Origin: Comamonadaceae bacterium CG_4_10_14_3_um_filter_60_75
GTDB taxonomy: Bacteria > Pseudomonadota > Gammaproteobacteria > Burkholderiales > Burkholderiaceae_C
Reading direction: 5' to 3'
Assembly: GCA_002784245.1 (NCBI GenBank)
Contig: PFKL01000212.1
Coordinates: 1 to 8,029, forward strand
Length of the DNA stretch: 8,029 bases
This document shows, piece after piece, positions 1-6,768 of this stretch; position 1 is the first letter of the stretch, and each line of letters starts with the position of its first letter. Under the pieces are notes generated by a model, which saw nothing but the letters and a program-made list of their open reading frames with translations, did no database searches and was not told where the DNA came from. Both the position numbers and the translations under genes were made by a program.

Positions 1-735
1 CCGCAAGACCTCTACATTCCACCCGATGCGCTGGAAGTCTTTCTGGAAGCGTTTGAAGGCCCGCTGGATTTGCTGCTTTACCTGATCCGCAAGCAAAACT
101 TCAACATCCTAGACATCCCGATGGCCGGGCTCACCCGCCAGTACCTGAGCTACGTCGACGAAATCCGGCACCGCAATCTGGAGCTGGCTGCTGAATACCT
201 GCTGATGGCGGCCATGCTGATTGAAATCAAATCGCGCATGCTGCTGCCGCCCAAGCCCAGCGCTGAGGGGCAGGAAGCCGAAGACCCGCGCGCCGAGCTG
301 GTGCGCCGCTTGCTTGAATACGAACAAATGAAGCTGGCCGCTGCGCAACTCAACGCGCTGCCGCAATTGGGCCGTGATTTTTTGGCCGCACAGGTGTACA
401 TCGAACAATCATTGCAACCGCGCTTTCCCGACGTTTCGGTGCCCGATCTGCAAGAAGCGTGGGCCGCGATCCTGCAACGCGCCAAGCTGGTGCAGCGCCA
501 CAAGATCACGCGCGAAGAGCTGTCGGTGCGCGAGCACATGAGCCAGGTGCTCAAGCACTTGCAAGGGCGCCGGTTTGTGGAATTTGAAGCCCTGTTTGAC
601 CCTGGTAAAGGCGCCCCGGTGCTGGTGGTGACTTTCATCGCCCTGCTTGAATTGGCCAAAGAAGCGCTGATCGACATCACCCAGGCCGAAGCCTTTGCCC
701 CTATTTACGTGCGCCTGGCGTACACCCCTTCTTGA
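1..735 (+). CDS. scpA: Segregation and condensation protein A (5' end outside window)
   Basis: ScpA is the kleisin subunit that bridges the SMC ATPase heads and, with ScpB, forms the bacterial condensin complex for chromosome compaction and segregation. The reading frame is open from base 1, so the start lies to the left; 244 residues are visible, and perhaps a few tens are missing. The visible part opens with the family's N-terminal signature FEGPLDLLLYLIRKQ (about residues 19-33 of the visible part). The helical LAAEYLLMAAMLIEIKSRMLLP block follows in pieces, then a charged variable linker. A C-terminal winged-helix segment (VLVVTFIALLELAKE, ending APIYVRLAY) is the part that in the family contacts the SMC head. 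TTG at 70 is an internal leucine codon, not the start. nadB begins 18 nt after the stop, so the two may be cotranscribed. The family call is secure. Confidence 0.95.
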   Translation, partial: PQDLYIPPDALEVFLEAFEGPLDLLLYLIRKQNFNILDIPMAGLTRQYLSYVDEIRHRNLELAAEYLLMAAMLIEIKSRMLLPPKPSAEGQEAEDPRAELVRRLLEYEQMKLAAAQLNALPQLGRDFLAAQVYIEQSLQPRFPDVSVPDLQEAWAAILQRAKLVQRHKITREELSVREHMSQVLKHLQGRRFVEFEALFDPGKGAPVLVVTFIALLELAKEALIDITQAEAFAPIYVRLAYTPS

Positions 736-753
736 ACTTCACCGGACACGCAC

Positions 754-2352
754 ATGAACTCGCGCAACACCACCGCCCAGCCCTCCCTGCAATTTGACGT
801 ACTGATTGTGGGCAGCGGTCTGGCCGGCTTGAGCTCCGCGCTGCTGCTGCCCACCAGCAAAAAAATCGCCATCATCACCAAACGCGCCGTCACCGAAGGC
901 TCCAGCGGCTGGGCGCAAGGCGGCATGGCGGCCGTATGGAACAAAAACGACACGTTTGACGCGCACGTGCAGGACACTTTTGTCGCCGGCGCCGGTCTGT
1001 GCGACCCGGCGGCCACGCGCTTTGTGGTGGAAAACGCACCCAAAGGCATCGCCTGGCTGCAAACCATGGGCGTGCCTTTTTCGCAGGAAGACGGCGCGCT
1101 GCACCTGACCCGCGAAGGCGGCCACAGCGCCCGGCGCATCGTCCACGTGACAGATGCCACTGGCGCGGCGGTGCAGCGCACCTTGATCGACGCGGTTCAA
1201 AAAGCACCCAATATCACGCTGTTTGAACAGCACACGCTGGTCGATCTGATCACCACCGACAAGCTTGGCCTGCCCGGCAGCCGCTGCGTTGGCTTGTACG
1301 CGCTCGATAGCGACACCGACGAGGTGCTCACTTTTCAGGCACCGCAGACCATTCTGGCCACCGGTGGCGCGGGCAAGGTGTACCTGTACACCACCAACCC
1401 CGACACAGCTACCGGCGACGGCATTGCCGCAGCCTGGCGCGCGGGTTGCCGGGTGCAAAACATGGAGTTCATCCAGTTCCACCCCACCTGCCTGTACCAC
1501 CCGCACGCCAAGTCGTTTTTGATCAGCGAAGCGGTGCGCGGCGAAGGCGGTCGACTGCTGCTGCCCGACGGCACCCGCTTCATGGAACAGCATGACAAGC
1601 GTCTTGAGCTGGCTCCGCGCGACGTGGTGGCGCGCGCCATTGACTTCGAGATGAAAAAAGGCGGCTTTGACTGCGTTTACCTCGACATCTCGCACCAGCC
1701 CAAGACCTTTTTGCTGGAACACTTTCCCAACATTTACGCGCGCTGCCTGGAGCTCGGCATCGACATCTCCAAGCAGCCGATTCCGGTGGTACCGGCAGCG
1801 CACTACACCTGCGGTGGCGTGCTGGCCGACCTGCACGGGCGCACCGACATCAAGGGGCTGTACGCGGTGGGCGAAACCGCCTGCAGCGGCCTGCACGGTG
1901 CCAACCGGCTGGCCAGCAACTCGCTGGTGGAATGCATGGTGTTTGCGCAAGCCGCCACCAGCGACATCGTGCAATCTGAGGACGCACCCGCAGTGACCCT
2001 GCCCGCCTGGGACGACAGCCGCGTCAGTGATGCCGATGAATCGGTCGTCATCTCGCACAACTGGGACGAGCTGCGCCGCTTCATGTGGGACTACGTCGGC
2101 ATTGTGCGCACCAACAAACGCCTGGAGCGCGCGGCGCACCGCATCGCCTTGTTGCAAGGCGAAATTCATGAGTTTTACTCCAACTTCCACGTTACCCGCG
2201 ACCTGCTGGAACTGCGCAACCTGGTGCAGGTAGCCGACCTGATCGTGCGCTCAGCCCAAGCACGGCACGAAAGTCGCGGCCTGCACTTCAGCCGCGATTA
2301 CCCGCAGCTGCTGGACCAGGCCATCCCCACCACACTGAGCCCGCGCGCCTGA
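754..2352 (+). CDS. nadB: L-aspartate oxidase
   Basis: NadB is a cytosolic FAD enzyme that oxidises L-aspartate to iminoaspartate, the first step of de novo NAD synthesis; it can use oxygen or fumarate. The 532-residue length is normal for the family. An N-terminal dinucleotide-binding motif, VGSGLAGLSSAL, lies at residues 19-30. Active-site residues known from the E. coli enzyme fall at almost the same numbers: Glu121 in TREGGH, His243 in QFHPT, Arg289 in APRD, His350 in AAHYTCGG and Arg385 in GANRLASNSLVE. The C-terminal helical domain (from about residue 435) is present and intact. The ATG at 754 sits 18 nt after scpA, and no good Shine-Dalgarno is visible in that gap, so translational coupling to scpA is plausible. 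Its pathway partners nadA and nadC are at the other end of the window on the opposite strand. Confidence 0.97.
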   Translation: MNSRNTTAQPSLQFDVLIVGSGLAGLSSALLLPTSKKIAIITKRAVTEGSSGWAQGGMAAVWNKNDTFDAHVQDTFVAGAGLCDPAATRFVVENAPKGIAWLQTMGVPFSQEDGALHLTREGGHSARRIVHVTDATGAAVQRTLIDAVQKAPNITLFEQHTLVDLITTDKLGLPGSRCVGLYALDSDTDEVLTFQAPQTILATGGAGKVYLYTTNPDTATGDGIAAAWRAGCRVQNMEFIQFHPTCLYHPHAKSFLISEAVRGEGGRLLLPDGTRFMEQHDKRLELAPRDVVARAIDFEMKKGGFDCVYLDISHQPKTFLLEHFPNIYARCLELGIDISKQPIPVVPAAHYTCGGVLADLHGRTDIKGLYAVGETACSGLHGANRLASNSLVECMVFAQAATSDIVQSEDAPAVTLPAWDDSRVSDADESVVISHNWDELRRFMWDYVGIVRTNKRLERAAHRIALLQGEIHEFYSNFHVTRDLLELRNLVQVADLIVRSAQARHESRGLHFSRDYPQLLDQAIPTTLSPRA

Positions 2353-2355
2353 GGC

Positions 2356-2383
2356 TTGCACAGCCGCACCAGCGCGTTAGACT
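2356..2383 (+). promoter_or_regulatory. Possible sigma-70 type promoter upstream of panB
   Basis: TTGCAC at 2356-2361 and TAGACT at 2378-2383 are separated by 16 nt and lie 27 nt before the panB start. They match the consensus at 3 of 6 and 4 of 6 positions. The TAGACT is also the loop of a small GCGCG/CGCGC inverted repeat (2372-2376 and 2384-2388). The call rests on pattern only; panB could equally be read through from nadB, whose stop is 57 nt upstream. Confidence 0.3.
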
Positions 2384-2397
2384 CGCGCGACATTGAC

Positions 2398-2403
2398 GAG
2401 GGA
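2398..2403 (+). promoter_or_regulatory. Ribosome binding site of panB
   Basis: GAGGGA ends 6 nt before the ATG at 2410. It is the only clear Shine-Dalgarno on the plus strand of this window, and it selects 2410 over the in-frame TTG at 2356. Confidence 0.7.
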
Positions 2404-2409
2404 CACCCC

Positions 2410-3306
2410 ATGAATCTGCCCACCCACAGCGCATCGCCCTACGGCACCTTGCCACCGGCAAGCCCCTTGCCCACGCGCAAACCTGTCAGCCTGCCGCGTC
2501 TGCTGGAAATGCACGCGCGCGGCGAAAAAATCACCATGCTGACCGCGTATGACGCCACCTTTGCCGCGGTGGCCGACGCCGCTGGCATCGACTGCATTCT
2601 GGTGGGCGACTCGCTCGGCATGGTCTGCCAAGGCCTCACCAGCACCGTGGGTGTAACGCTGGAAACCATGCGCTACCACGTCGAGAGCGTGGCACGCGGC
2701 CTGCGCCGCGCGCAGGCCACCACCTGGCTGATTGGTGACCTGCCGTTTGGCACCTACCAAGAATCCAAAGAACAAGCGCTGCGCAACGCCGCTGTTCTGA
2801 TGCAGGCGGGTGCCCATATGGTCAAGTTGGAGGGCGGGGGCTGGACAGCAGAGACTGTGAACTTTCTGGTCGAGCGCGGCATTCCGGTGTGCGCCCACCT
2901 GGGGCTGACACCGCAAACCGTGCACGCGCTGGGCGGCTACCGGGTGCAGGGCAAAACGGTCGAGTCGGCTGCCATCCTCAAGCGCCACGCGCACGAGTTG
3001 CAAGACGCCGGCGCCGCCCTGATGGTGCTGGAGATGGTGCCCGCAGCGCTGTCGGCCGAGTTGACCTTTGAGTTGACGCACTGCGCCACCATCGGCATTG
3101 GCGCGGGCAACGGCACCGCCGGCCAGGTGCTGGTGCTGCACGACATGCTGGGCCTGAATCTGGGCAAGATGCCCAAATTTGTGCGCAACTTCATGGGTGA
3201 ATTACCCGGCCTGCCCGGGCAGCATGGCATCAAGGAAGCCATGCAAGCTTACGTCAAGGCGGTCAAAGAAGGCCGCTTCCCGGACAATGAGCTGCACGCG
3301 TGGTGA
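2410..3306 (+). CDS. panB: 3-methyl-2-oxobutanoate hydroxymethyltransferase
   Basis: PanB transfers a hydroxymethyl group from 5,10-methylenetetrahydrofolate to 2-oxoisovalerate, giving ketopantoate, the first committed step to pantothenate and CoA. The protein is 298 residues, longer than the roughly 264 of E. coli because of a proline-rich N-terminal extension of about 25 residues before the core (VSLPRLLEMHARGEKITMLT). It is a TIM-barrel family. Residues equivalent to the known metal and substrate ligands are visible: Asp67 in VGDSLGM, Asp110 in IGDLPFG, Lys139 and Glu141 in MVKLEGG, and Glu208 in VLEMVP. The family block HLGLTPQ...GGYRVQGK is at 163-182 and TIGIGAG at 227-233. The ATG at 2410 is chosen because a GAGGGA box precedes it; an in-frame TTG at 2356 has none. 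panC follows after 57 nt. Confidence 0.96.
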   Translation: MNLPTHSASPYGTLPPASPLPTRKPVSLPRLLEMHARGEKITMLTAYDATFAAVADAAGIDCILVGDSLGMVCQGLTSTVGVTLETMRYHVESVARGLRRAQATTWLIGDLPFGTYQESKEQALRNAAVLMQAGAHMVKLEGGGWTAETVNFLVERGIPVCAHLGLTPQTVHALGGYRVQGKTVESAAILKRHAHELQDAGAALMVLEMVPAALSAELTFELTHCATIGIGAGNGTAGQVLVLHDMLGLNLGKMPKFVRNFMGELPGLPGQHGIKEAMQAYVKAVKEGRFPDNELHAW

Positions 3307-3313
3307 AACCACG
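3299..3313 (+). repeat. Perfect hairpin holding the panB stop codon
   Basis: CGTGGT (3299-3304) and ACCACG (3308-3313) are exact reverse complements around a GAA triloop. The panB stop TGA (3304-3306) lies at the top of the stem and loop. There is no T-run after it, so it is not a standard intrinsic terminator. It could affect translation termination or mRNA stability between panB and panC; that role is inferred. Confidence 0.5.
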
Positions 3314-3323
3314 TTGATCAACG
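3312..3323. repeat. 12-bp perfect palindrome between panB and panC
   Basis: CGTTGATCAACG reads the same on both strands. It shares its first two bases with the hairpin at 3299-3313, so the two RNA folds exclude each other. It could be a dimeric protein site or chance; no bound factor is known to me. Confidence 0.45.
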
Positions 3324-3329
3324 AAATGT

Positions 3330-3365
3330 GCCTCTAGCCCTTGTAAATCAAGCGCGATATGCTAT
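3330..3365 (+). repeat. Short intergenic repeat, copy A (upstream of panC)
   Basis: This 36-nt block matches copy B (7935-7970, opposite strand) at 27 of 36 positions with no gaps. Conserved parts are GCCTnTAGCCC, CAAGCG and ATGCTAT. In this copy GCCCTTG (3337-3343) can pair with CAAGCGC (3349-3355) around a TAAAT loop: six pairs and one C-C mismatch. The last two bases are the A and T of the panC start codon. It resembles short hairpin repeats I recall between genes in Comamonadaceae genomes, but I could not check this. Confidence 0.6.
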
Positions 3366-4212
3366 GAAAATAATTACAAAGATTGCTGAACTCAGAGACC
3401 ATCTGAGCGCCTTCCAACGCCCGGCGTTTGTCCCCACCATGGGCAATCTGCACGACGGCCACCTGGCGTTGGTGCGCCAGGCCAAGCCGCTGGGCGACGT
3501 GTTGGTGGCCAGTATCTTTGTCAATCGTTTGCAATTTTTACCGCACGAAGACTTCGACACTTACCCACGCACGCTGCAGGCCGACTGCGCCGCGCTGCAG
3601 GCCGCGGGTTGCGACGTCGTCTTTGCCCCCGGCGAAGCTGAGCTGTACCCGCAACAGCAAACCTTCAAGATCAACCCACCGTCTGAACTGACCGATTTAC
3701 TGGAAGGGCACTTTCGCCCCGGCTTTTTTACCGGCGTCTGCACCGTGGTGATGAAGCTGTTTGCCTGCGTCCAGCCGCGGGTGGCGGTATTTGGCCAGAA
3801 GGACTACCAGCAACTGATGGTGATCCGCCAGATGGTGCAGCAGTTTGCACTGCCGATCGACATCATCGGTGGCCCCACGCTGCGCGCCGCCGACGGATTG
3901 GCGCTGTCCTCGCGCAACAACTACCTCAGCTCAGCCGAGCGGCGGGAAGCGGTGCAACTGTCCCAGGCACTGCAGGCCATGGCCGGGGCCTTGCGCTCAG
4001 GCACCAGCGATGTTGCCGCACTGGAACAGCAAGCGATGGCCGCTCTGGCCGCGCGCGGCTGGCAGCCCGATTACCTGACCGTGCGTCAACGCAGCAATTT
4101 GCAAACACCCGGCGCAGCAGAGGTCGCCGCACTGGCCAACGACGCCGGGCTGGTGGTGCTGGGCGCGGCCAAGCTGGGCAAGACGCGGTTGATTGATAAC
4201 CTGGAGGTGTGA
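3364..4212 (+). CDS. panC: Pantothenate synthetase (pantoate--beta-alanine ligase)
   Basis: PanC joins pantoate to beta-alanine with ATP through a pantoyl-adenylate intermediate, the last step of pantothenate synthesis. The protein has 282 residues, essentially the E. coli length. Visible motifs are PTMGNLHDGH (24-33, the HIGH-type nucleotide-binding motif with His30 and His33), SIFVNRLQF (50-58, the Burkholderiales form), VFGQKDYQQL (142-151), DGLALSSRNNYL (177-188, KMSKS-like loop) and the C-terminal LGKTRLIDNLE. The start at ATG 3364 (MKIITKIAEL) fits the family N-terminus. An in-frame GTG at 3328 would add 12 residues without family support. No Shine-Dalgarno precedes 3364, and the start codon lies at the edge of the repeat at 3330-3365. 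panD, which would supply beta-alanine, is not in the window. Confidence 0.96.
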   Translation: MKIITKIAELRDHLSAFQRPAFVPTMGNLHDGHLALVRQAKPLGDVLVASIFVNRLQFLPHEDFDTYPRTLQADCAALQAAGCDVVFAPGEAELYPQQQTFKINPPSELTDLLEGHFRPGFFTGVCTVVMKLFACVQPRVAVFGQKDYQQLMVIRQMVQQFALPIDIIGGPTLRAADGLALSSRNNYLSSAERREAVQLSQALQAMAGALRSGTSDVAALEQQAMAALAARGWQPDYLTVRQRSNLQTPGAAEVAALANDAGLVVLGAAKLGKTRLIDNLEV

Positions 4213-4393
4213 GCTGCCATCGGACGCCAAAAGGAGCGCAGGGGTTTACGTTCCTCGGCCCATATTTGTCGCGTTCATCACGTTTTCGTTGGGTGATGGA
4301 CTGCAAAGGACCCGATGGCGTCAATCGATCCTCCAGCTTCTGCTCAAACACATCGAAGCACGATCGCATGGGTAGCCTGCACTGGCCAAATCA
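4213..4393. other. Non-coding gap between panC and the hydrolase gene
   Basis: In these 181 nt I see no convincing gene; the short open frames here resemble no family I know. A hairpin is possible: TTCATCAC (4274-4281) with GTGATGGA (4293-4300), eight pairs including one T-G wobble, loop of 11 nt. It has no T-run after it, so its use as a panC terminator is doubtful. No clear promoter for the hydrolase is visible. Confidence 0.4.
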
Positions 4394-5314
4394 ATGGGTA
4401 TGAACATGGTCTGGACAGGGGAAATTGTTCTGGCGCTTGTGCCGGTGGTGGTATTTTCGGCTTTAGGGTGGCTGCGCCGGGAGCTCACACCAGCGCGTTT
4501 GGCGCATCCTGACGGAAGCGACCCTGTGTTGCCAACGCCGCAGCACCTGCGCATTCCCACACACAACGATCGCTGTCTTTTCGCCCAATGGCTGCCGCAA
4601 GCCCACCCCAAACAGACTTTGGGTACGGCTGTGCTCATGCACGGCTGGGGTGGCAATGGCAGCCAGTTGATGCCTGCTGCCAGGGTGTTGCACGAACAAG
4701 GCTGGAACGTCTTGCTGCCCGATGCCCGCAGCCATGGGCTCAGTGACCAGGACACCTTCAGCTCGCTGCCGCGCTTTGCCGAAGACCTGGACGCTGCCTT
4801 GAACTGGGTGCTGGTGCATGAAGCCGCGTCACGACAACCTGTGGTTATGTTGGGGCATTCCTTGGGGGCCGCAGCGGCCATTTTGTGTGCATCACGGCGC
4901 CAGGATGTCTCGGCTGTGGTCAGCGTGTCGGCGTTTGCCCACCCCGAGCAAGTTATGCGCCGATGGTTGGCCGAGTACCACATCCCGTTCTGGCCGCTAG
5001 GCTGGGCGGTGAATCGCTATATTGAGCATGTCATAGGGCACCGGTTTGACGACATTGCACCGGTTTGCCGAATTGGCTTGATTCCTTGCCCGGTCCTTTT
5101 GGTACATGGCAACCGGGACAACATCGTGCCGCTGGAATGTGCCGTGCGCTTGCGAGACGCGGCCAGCAAGGCAACGCTTTTGGAAGCTGCAGGAGGCCAC
5201 GAGAGCTTTGACGCGCCAGAAATCCTTTACCAGCGGGTCAGCCAATGGCTTTTGCGGCACAGTGGCGCCTGCGGCCGTTTGAATCAGACTGACGATGTTC
5301 GATGTCCTCGTTGA
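4394..5314 (+). CDS. Alpha/beta hydrolase with N-terminal membrane segment
   Basis: A serine hydrolase of the alpha/beta fold; the substrate cannot be named from sequence. The 306 residues start with one hydrophobic helix (about 10-26, IVLALVPVVVFSALGWL), probably an anchor or uncleaved signal. The fold then follows: oxyanion-loop motif LMHGWGGNG (81-89), LLPDARSHGLS (107-117), nucleophile elbow GHSLG (154-158, Ser156), a helical cap around 185-225, the acid Asp242 in VHGNRDNIVP, and His269 in GGHESF. The triad is complete, so the enzyme is likely active. The start is limited by a stop at 4373-4375: ATG 4394, 4400 or 4406 are all possible and none has a good ribosome site. The gene stands alone, 181 nt after panC and converging on the permease gene. 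Its codon third positions look less GC-biased than those of nadB or panB, which may point to separate history. The last 18 residues or so look like an unstructured tail. Confidence 0.85.
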   Translation: MGMNMVWTGEIVLALVPVVVFSALGWLRRELTPARLAHPDGSDPVLPTPQHLRIPTHNDRCLFAQWLPQAHPKQTLGTAVLMHGWGGNGSQLMPAARVLHEQGWNVLLPDARSHGLSDQDTFSSLPRFAEDLDAALNWVLVHEAASRQPVVMLGHSLGAAAAILCASRRQDVSAVVSVSAFAHPEQVMRRWLAEYHIPFWPLGWAVNRYIEHVIGHRFDDIAPVCRIGLIPCPVLLVHGNRDNIVPLECAVRLRDAASKATLLEAAGGHESFDAPEILYQRVSQWLLRHSGACGRLNQTDDVRCPR

Positions 5315-5324
5315 CAACCACCAA

Positions 5325-5353
5325 AGTTGAACCGAGATGGCTGGGATTCAACT
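5325..5353. terminator. Inverted repeat between convergent genes, possible two-way terminator
   Basis: AGTTGAA (5325-5331) and TTCAACT (5347-5353) are exact reverse complements around a 15-nt loop. They lie in the 60-nt gap where the hydrolase and permease transcripts meet, the place where a shared terminator would be expected. The stem is AT-rich and only a TTT follows on the minus strand, so this is weak as an intrinsic terminator. Confidence 0.3.
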
Positions 5354-5374
5354 CTCAAACTAGGGCAAGAATGG

Positions 5375-6667
5375 TCAGCCCGCCGGGCGCCGATCCAGCA
5401 ACGCGTACAGCACGATCGCGCCAAAGGTGGCGGTACCGATGCCCCCCAGGGCAAAGTCGCCAAACTTCAGCGTGAAGTCGCCGGTGCCCAACACCAACGT
5501 GATGGCGGCGACGATCAGGTTCTTGTTGTCGGAAAAATCAACCTTGTTTTCAACCCAGATGCGCGCCCCGGCCACGGCAATCAGGCCAAACACCACAATG
5601 CTCACGCCGCCCATCACCGGCAGCGGAATGGTCTGGATCACCGCGCCAAACTTGGGTGAAAAGCCCAGCACGATAGCGATCAGCGCGGCTACCAAAAAGA
5701 GCGCGGTGGAGTAGATTTTGGTGGCAGCCATCACACCGATGTTTTCGGCATACGTGGTCACGCCAGTGCCACCGGCGCTGCCGCTGACCATGGTGGCCAC
5801 GCCGTCGCCAATAAACGCACGGCCCATGTATTGGTCCAGGTTGCGCCCGGTCATGGCCGTCACGGCCTTGATGTGGCCCAGGTTTTCAGCCACCAGAATA
5901 ATCGCCACTGGCGCAATCATCAGCATCGCTTTGGCGTCAAATACCGGTGCGGCAAAATTGGGCATGCCCACCCAGGCGGCGTTGAACAGGCCACTCAAGT
6001 CCATCGGCTTGCCCAGCCCCAGCCCGTTGGTCAACACCGCGTAGGCGATGCTCGCCACCACCAAGCCCACCAGAATCAGCAAACGTTGCACCATGCCTCG
6101 GGTAAACACTGCCACCAGCGCCACGCAAACGAAGGTCAGCGCCTGCATCCAGCTGTCAAAGTTGCCCGCGGCCATGTTTTTGACCGGCACGCTGGCCAGG
6201 TTCAGTCCGATCACCGCCACCACCGATCCGGTGACCACCGGTGGCATCAATTTCTCAATCCAGCGCGTGCCCATGGCCTGCACGATCACACCGATCACGG
6301 TGTAGAGCGCGCCGCAGGCGATGATGCCGCCCAGCGCCACGCCCATGTTGGTGTTGAGTCCGTTGCCAGCGTAACCCGTGGCAGCAATCACCACGCCAAT
6401 AAAGGCAAAGCTGGAGCCCAAGTAGCTGGGTACTTTGCCGCCAGTGATGACAAAGAAAATCAGTGTGCCGATACCGCTCATCAGAATCGCCAGATTGGGG
6501 TCAAATCCCATCAAGATAGGCGCCAACACCGTGGCACCAAACATGGCAATCACGTGCTGCATGCCCATCACCGTGGTCTGCGGCCACGGCAGGCGCTCAT
6601 CGGGGGCGATCACACCGCCCTGGCGCAAGATATCGGGGCTTTTTTCGGTCCAGTCCAGCAAGCTCAT
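5375..6667 (-). CDS. rutG: NCS2 nucleobase:cation symporter, RutG-like pyrimidine permease
   Basis: An inner-membrane transporter of the NCS2 (nucleobase-ascorbate) family, most likely importing uracil or a related pyrimidine with protons. The 430 residues are strongly hydrophobic, fitting the 14-helix fold. The opening GVIAPDERLP, then AMFGATVLAPILMG (41-54), FVITGGKVPSYLGSS, GTRWIEKLMPPVVTG (133-147), LVAENLGHIKAVTAMTGRN and TGVTTYAENIGVMAATKIYS (301-320) match E. coli RutG closely as I remember it, more than UraA. Glu261 (AENLGH) and Glu308 (YAENIGV) correspond to the two substrate/proton glutamates known in UraA. The ATG at 6667 has AAGGA five bases upstream. No other rut genes lie in the window, so RutG-like describes sequence type rather than proven pathway; it could be annotated uraA or uracil-xanthine permease. 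It lies 101 nt after nadA on the same strand. Confidence 0.9.
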   Translation of the reverse strand: MSLLDWTEKSPDILRQGGVIAPDERLPWPQTTVMGMQHVIAMFGATVLAPILMGFDPNLAILMSGIGTLIFFVITGGKVPSYLGSSFAFIGVVIAATGYAGNGLNTNMGVALGGIIACGALYTVIGVIVQAMGTRWIEKLMPPVVTGSVVAVIGLNLASVPVKNMAAGNFDSWMQALTFVCVALVAVFTRGMVQRLLILVGLVVASIAYAVLTNGLGLGKPMDLSGLFNAAWVGMPNFAAPVFDAKAMLMIAPVAIILVAENLGHIKAVTAMTGRNLDQYMGRAFIGDGVATMVSGSAGGTGVTTYAENIGVMAATKIYSTALFLVAALIAIVLGFSPKFGAVIQTIPLPVMGGVSIVVFGLIAVAGARIWVENKVDFSDNKNLIVAAITLVLGTGDFTLKFGDFALGGIGTATFGAIVLYALLDRRPAG

Positions 6668-6671
6668 AAAG

Positions 6672-6677
6672 TTCCTT
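6672..6677 (-). promoter_or_regulatory. Ribosome binding site of the permease gene
   Basis: On the minus strand AAGGAA lies 4 nt before the ATG at 6667, after a run of A. It supports this start. Confidence 0.65.
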
Positions 6678-6725
6678 TTTTTGCTTCAACAAAGGGCACA
6701 GGCTTGTGGCCTTGCCCCACTCACA

Positions 6726-6756
6726 CGACTGCTTTTACAGTCGCAAATACGACTGT
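6726..6756. repeat. Threefold CGACTG hexamer forming alternative hairpins, nadA-permease gap
   Basis: CGACTG occurs at 6726-6731 and 6750-6755, with its reverse complement CAGTCG at 6738-6743 between them. The middle copy can pair with either neighbour. ACAGTCG (6737-6743) with CGACTGT (6750-6756) gives seven pairs around CAAATA. The T-rich side (TTTTAATAGTTT) follows on the plus strand, whereas nadA and the permease gene are both on the minus strand, so a simple nadA terminator does not fit well. An operator or a switchable leader structure for the permease is possible. Confidence 0.45.
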
Positions 6757-6768
6757 TTTAATAGTTTC

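Noticed and set aside
739..2190. Long minus-strand open frame (483 codons) opposite nadB
   Set aside because: It is antisense to a full-length, motif-complete nadB; long antisense frames are expected from GC-rich codon bias, and its translation (many Gly, Ala, Val, His, Gln in low-complexity order) resembles no family I know.
2356..2409. Upstream TTG start for panB adding 18 residues
   Set aside because: No ribosome site near 2356, only 3 nt from the nadB stop, while ATG 2410 has GAGGGA upstream; the added residues match nothing in the family.
2377..3141. Minus-strand open frame (254 codons) opposite panB
   Set aside because: Shadow of panB; no recognisable domains and no ribosome site.
3328..3363. 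Upstream GTG start for panC adding 12 residues
   Set aside because: Those codons fall in the repeat, have no ribosome site, and the PanC family begins at the MKII-like position.
3926..4369. Minus-strand open frame starting in the panC-hydrolase gap
   Set aside because: Most of it overlaps panC in antisense and the part in the gap has no family likeness or start signals.
6726..6760. Intrinsic terminator for nadA
   Set aside because: The T-rich tract follows the hairpin on the plus strand, but nadA is transcribed from the minus strand; kept only as an inverted repeat.
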